Shown here piece by piece: positions 5,228 to 8,223 of a stretch of DNA of 8,223 bases; position 1 is the first letter of the stretch, and every line of letters begins with the position of its first letter. The notes below the pieces were generated by a model. That model saw only the letters and a list, made by a program, of their open reading frames with translations, made no database searches and was not told the origin of the DNA. Origin of the DNA: Pseudomonadota bacterium (GTDB taxonomy: Bacteria > Pseudomonadota > Gammaproteobacteria > Pseudomonadales > Cellvibrionaceae); the NCBI GenBank assembly GCA_023416875.1, contig JAEZGT010000122.1:1-8223 (forward strand), written 5' to 3'. The translations under genes were made by a program, and so were the position numbers.

Positions 5228-7966
5228 TTATGGCTTCGCAGATACTACCGGCGGCGCCACGCACATGGCATGCACATCCAGAGAACGTACCACACCGATT
5301 CTTGCCCGCTGACTGATTTCTATCGAATTAAAATCCATGCTGGTGTTGACAATAAGCAGGAAGCGATTCGGGTCGTTATAAACCGGTGTCAGCGTTGCCG
5401 ATGCTCCCGCACCGCGCACTTCGAAGGTTTCTTGGACGCGATCCGAATTTAAGGTTTTGATCTGAATATTTTCCAACTGAGTGTTGGTAAGCCGGCCGTC
5501 GGGAGTGGAAACCAAGATCCCCACACGGTCGTTCGCGGAATATTCACTGGCACCGCCGCGAGTGACGCGCGCATAAACTTCTGCGCCAGCACCTGCGATA
5601 GTCACAATGCGGGCCGCATCCGTCAGGTTGTTATTGATCAGATTATTGGGATTTAACACGCCGCAACCAACACACAATCCTCGCCGCACACCGGAAGAAA
5701 CCGTGGCACCTTCAAGCATTGGTTTAAATAGCGCGTCGGGTCCGCAGGCGATATTTTCCTCGGTATCGCATGCGTCACCCACGCCATCGCCGTCGCGGTC
5801 CGCTTGATCAGCATTAGCGATTTTCGCGCAGTTGTCGGAACTATTCGGCACTTCATCACCGTCCATGTCCGTATCGCAGGCATCGCCAATTCCGTCGCCG
5901 TCCAGGTCTTCCTGTTTGGCATTGCTGACGGCAGGGCAATTGTCTAAGTCATCCGCCACGCTATCGCCATCCGCGTCGCTATCGCAGGCGTCACCTTTGC
6001 CATCTTTATCAAGATCCGCTTGATTCGTGTTGGCCACCAACGGGCAGTTATCCTTTTCATTGGCAATGCTGTCGCCGTCGATATCGGTATCACAGGCATC
6101 ACCAGTGCCGTCACCGTCCGTATCTTCCTGATTTTCATTGGCCACTGCCGGGCAGTTGTCCTTGCTATCGGCGATGCCGTCGCTGTCGCTATCCGTCAAG
6201 GTATCGCACGCGTCACCTATACCGTCGTTATCACTGTCGGCCTGATTAGCGTTCGCGGTCACGGGGCAGTTGTCGACGTCGTTGGCCACGCCGTCGCCAT
6301 CTTCATCAGGGTCGCAAGCGTCACCGATATTGTCGCGGTCGCGATCTTCCTGCCCGCTGTTGGCGGCCATTGGACAATTGTCAGCAGCGTCATCAATACC
6401 ATCGCCATCGCTATCCGTATTCATTTCGCATGCGTCACCGATGCCGTTTTTGTCGGTATCCGCCTGGTCGGCATTCGCTATGTTCGGACAGTTATCGCTG
6501 GTATCCAAAACACCGTCGCCATCGCGATCCATATCGCAGGCATCGCCGATACCGTCTTCATCCAAATCCTGCTGACCGGCATTGACCACGGAGGGGCAAT
6601 TGTCGACAGGATTGAGGATGCCGTCGCCATCCATGTCGTCATCGCATGCGTCTCCGATGTCGTCGCCGTCAAGGTCCTGCTGACCGGCGTTGGCGATCAG
6701 TGGGCAGTTATCGGTGCCGTTCATCACCTTATCGCCGTCCAGATCGCTGTCACACGCATCGCCGATGCCGTCAGCATCCAAATCATCCTGGGTAGGGTTC
6801 GCTAGGAACGGGCAATTGTCGGAGGCGTCATCAATCCCGTCGCTGTCGGTGTCCGTGTTCTGATCGCAGGCATCGCCAACACCATCTTCATCTGCATCCG
6901 CTTGATTGGGATTGGACGTAGTCGGGCAGTTATCGGCTTCGTTGTCCACACCGTCGCCGTCCAGATCGGTATCACAGACGTCGCCTTCGCCGTCATCATC
7001 GCTGTCGGCCTGATTGGCGTTGGCAGTCAGTGGGCAGTTGTCGATGGCATCATCCACGCCGTCCCCATCAGTGTCGGTGTCGCAGGCATCGCCGATGCCG
7101 TCCTCGTCGAGATCCTCCTGCTCGGGGTTGGCAACAGCCGGGCAGTTGTCCGCAGCGTTGGCCAGGGTATCGCCATCCAGATCCGGATCGCATACATCCC
7201 CGATACCGTCTTCATCCGTATCTTCCTGACCCTTATTGGGAATCAGGCGGCAATTGTCGGTGGTGTTCTCAATGCCGTCGCCGTCGATGTCGGTGTCACA
7301 TACATCGCCGATACCGTCGCCATCAAAGTCCGCCTGATCGGTGTTGGCGGCCGCAGGGCAATTGTCGTTGCCGTCATCCACACCGTCGTCGTCCGTATCC
7401 GTATCGACATCGCAGGCGTTGCCGATACCGTCGCCATCACTGTCGGTCTGATTGGCGTTGGCAACCAACGGACAGTTATCTTCATCATTCAAAATGGAAT
7501 CGCCATCAATGTCGGTGTCACAAGCGTCGCCCTGCTCATCGCCGTCCAGATCGGCCTGCCCCGCGTTGGCAATAAATGAACAATTATCTTCTTCATTAGG
7601 TACACCATCGCCGTCCCTGTCTGAATCGCATGCGTCGCCGATCCCATCGCCGTCGAGATCCGCTTGATCCTGATTTACCGTGTTCGGGCAATTATCCACC
7701 TGATTTAAAACACCATCACCGTCGATATCGCTGTCGCATTCATCGCCCATACCGTCGCCGTCGATATCGTTCTGATCGGGATTGGGATTAGCCGGGCAGT
7801 TATCTTCGCCATTGGGAATACCATCGCTGTCGATATCCGTTTTTTCCTGGCCGGGTTTGTTGCCCTGCTCCACCACCGCGCTCGGGGGTGTGTTTGAGGG
7901 AAATCCGGCGTCATCACTACAGCCGGCCAACATGAATATGGTGAAAAGCACCAGCAACACTTTCAT
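5228..7966 (-). CDS. Large lipoprotein with 19 thrombospondin type 3 repeats
   Basis: This 912-residue protein is predicted to be a calcium-binding surface or periplasmic lipoprotein. The start chosen is the ATG at 7966, directly before the signal peptide MKVLLVLFTIFML and 6 nt after AGAGGA; the upstream in-frame GTG at 7984 lacks these. The lipobox LAGC gives Cys16, followed by Ser, which fits outer-membrane sorting. Residues 44-737 are 19 tandem thrombospondin type 3 units of 36-38 residues with consensus DxDGDGxxNxxDNCPxxANxxQxD-xDGDGIGDACD. Asp makes up roughly a quarter or more of each unit and all 38 repeat cysteines are present, so a calcium-loaded, disulfide-braced rod is expected. 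Residues 738-912 form a separate, mostly beta-like domain with its own Cys residues (GLCVGCGVLNP) that I cannot assign firmly. The gene starts 21 nt after an OmpA-family gene. Its exact role, structural or adhesive, is unknown. Confidence 0.93.
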   Translation of the reverse strand: MKVLLVLFTIFMLAGCSDDAGFPSNTPPSAVVEQGNKPGQEKTDIDSDGIPNGEDNCPANPNPDQNDIDGDGMGDECDSDIDGDGVLNQVDNCPNTVNQDQADLDGDGIGDACDSDRDGDGVPNEEDNCSFIANAGQADLDGDEQGDACDTDIDGDSILNDEDNCPLVANANQTDSDGDGIGNACDVDTDTDDDGVDDGNDNCPAAANTDQADFDGDGIGDVCDTDIDGDGIENTTDNCRLIPNKGQEDTDEDGIGDVCDPDLDGDTLANAADNCPAVANPEQEDLDEDGIGDACDTDTDGDGVDDAIDNCPLTANANQADSDDDGEGDVCDTDLDGDGVDNEADNCPTTSNPNQADADEDGVGDACDQNTDTDSDGIDDASDNCPFLANPTQDDLDADGIGDACDSDLDGDKVMNGTDNCPLIANAGQQDLDGDDIGDACDDDMDGDGILNPVDNCPSVVNAGQQDLDEDGIGDACDMDRDGDGVLDTSDNCPNIANADQADTDKNGIGDACEMNTDSDGDGIDDAADNCPMAANSGQEDRDRDNIGDACDPDEDGDGVANDVDNCPVTANANQADSDNDGIGDACDTLTDSDSDGIADSKDNCPAVANENQEDTDGDGTGDACDTDIDGDSIANEKDNCPLVANTNQADLDKDGKGDACDSDADGDSVADDLDNCPAVSNAKQEDLDGDGIGDACDTDMDGDEVPNSSDNCAKIANADQADRDGDGVGDACDTEENIACGPDALFKPMLEGATVSSGVRRGLCVGCGVLNPNNLINNNLTDAARIVTIAGAGAEVYARVTRGGASEYSANDRVGILVSTPDGRLTNTQLENIQIKTLNSDRVQETFEVRGAGASATLTPVYNDPNRFLLIVNTSMDFNSIEISQRARIGVVRSLDVHAMCVAPPVVSAKP
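5756..7837 (-). repeat. Tandem array of 19 thrombospondin type 3 coding units (about 108-114 bp each)
   Basis: Each unit carries one DNC and one [DEN]xC motif; I count 19 of each. Most units are 36 residues long, but the step is two residues longer after units 4, 9, 13 and 15, dividing the array into blocks of 4, 5, 4, 2 and 4. The DNA units are related but diverged, with synonymous changes throughout, which argues for an old array under protein-level constraint rather than a recent expansion. Exceptions to the consensus include DNCS in unit 3, DNCR in unit 6, DNCA in unit 19 and Glu for Asp after the second Cys of unit 13. Confidence 0.92.
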
Positions 7967-7972
7967 GGAAAA

Positions 7973-7978
7973 TCCTCT
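7973..7978 (-). promoter_or_regulatory. Ribosome binding site fixing the start of the repeat lipoprotein
   Basis: AGAGGA on the minus strand lies 6 nt before the ATG at 7966, inside the 21-nt gap after the OmpA-family stop codon. It decides for the ATG at 7966 over the longer GTG form at 7984. Confidence 0.75.
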
Positions 7979-7987
7979 AACCAAAAA

Positions 7988-8223
7988 TTAACGGCGGGTC
8001 CGAGTTTCGGAGATAAAAAATTCCGCACGACGACTGCGCGCGCGCCCAACTTCGATATTGTTATCCGCGATCGGATCGGCTTCGCCTTTACCTTCGGCGG
8101 TAATCCGATCTGCGCTGACGCCTTGCCATACCAGATAATCCACTAGTTTTTCCGCACGCGCTTTGGACAATTGCAGATTTTGTTCGCGCGAACCTTCGTC
8201 ATCGGTGTGAACCGCAATATGAA
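7988..8223 (-). CDS. OmpA-family peptidoglycan-binding protein, C-terminal end (5' part outside window)
   Basis: Only the last 77 codons are visible; the frame runs to the window edge, so the TTG at 8170 is not the start. The sequence matches the OmpA C-terminal domain, which binds diaminopimelate in peptidoglycan and ties outer-membrane proteins or lipoproteins to the cell wall. Visible hallmarks are IAVHTDDEGS with the ligand Asp (residue 7), LSKARAEKLVDYL with the ligand Arg exactly 15 residues later (residue 22), GVSADRITAEGKGEADPIADN, and GRARSRRAEFFI at the end. The N-terminal part (beta-barrel, lipoprotein signal or other) cannot be known from here. The stop lies 21 nt before the repeat lipoprotein start on the same strand, indicating an operon. 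Confidence 0.93.
   Translation of the reverse strand, partial: HIAVHTDDEGSREQNLQLSKARAEKLVDYLVWQGVSADRITAEGKGEADPIADNNIEVGRARSRRAEFFISETRTRR

Noticed and set aside
6020..7579. Long open frames on the plus strand (6020-6805 and 6902-7579) inside the repeat region
   Set aside because: They are antisense shadows of the repeat gene. Repeated Asp and Gly codons read backwards give Val/Ile/Ala/Gly-rich products with the same period, and no ribosome site or recognisable domain supports them.
5756..7837. CRISPR array, since the DNA repeats at about 108 bp with similar short motifs
   Set aside because: The repetition follows the protein motif, units are diverged and contiguous without constant repeats and unique spacers, and the frame is open throughout.
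7988..8170. A short 60-residue protein starting at the TTG at 8170
   Set aside because: The frame and the OmpA-domain motifs continue upstream to the window edge, so this is the tail of a larger gene.

Overview
The window most likely comes from a Cellvibrio-like gammaproteobacterium (family Cellvibrionaceae or a close relative). The reasons are the gammaproteobacterial character of the PurK and OmpA-family fragments, the run of lipoproteins, and above all the long Ser/Gly linker in one lipoprotein, a style common in Cellvibrio, Saccharophagus and Teredinibacter. This placement is an inference, not a demonstrated identity.

Plus strand, 1-1947: the 3' part of purK (purine biosynthesis) is followed after only 6 nt by a complete tyrosine recombinase gene with a full R-K-HxxR-H-Y active site. 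There are no other mobile-element genes, so the recombinase looks like an orphan riding on the purK transcript. A perfect 28-bp palindrome sits between its stop and the stop of the convergent gene.

Minus strand, 2004-8223: five genes all point left. In transcription order they are: (1) the C-terminal end of an OmpA-family peptidoglycan-binding protein, cut by the window edge; (2) a 912-residue lipoprotein built mainly of 19 thrombospondin type 3 calcium-binding repeats plus a 175-residue C-terminal domain; (3) a small lipoprotein resembling a family 3 solute-binding protein; (4) a divergent cation diffusion facilitator (CDF) transporter; (5) a von Willebrand factor A (vWA) lipoprotein. Genes 1-2 are 21 nt apart and look like an operon. 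Genes 3-4 have a single nucleotide between stop and start and are almost certainly translationally coupled. Hairpins separate gene 2 from gene 3 and follow gene 4.

How they may work together (inference): genes 1-2 look like a cell-envelope module in which a calcium-stiffened, surface-directed lipoprotein partners with an OmpA-type peptidoglycan anchor. Genes 3-4 look like an inner-membrane module, because the solute-binding lipoprotein has Asp at +2 after the lipidated Cys (the classical Lol-avoidance signal) and is coupled to a CDF transporter rather than an ABC permease. The vWA lipoprotein is a separate, probably outer-membrane, metal-dependent adhesive or scaffold protein. The most unusual points are the higher-order organisation of the repeat array, the solute-binding protein/CDF pair, and the CDF's reduced metal site. 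No RNA genes, CRISPR arrays or insertion sequences were seen, and no stretch longer than 300 bases lacks a gene.
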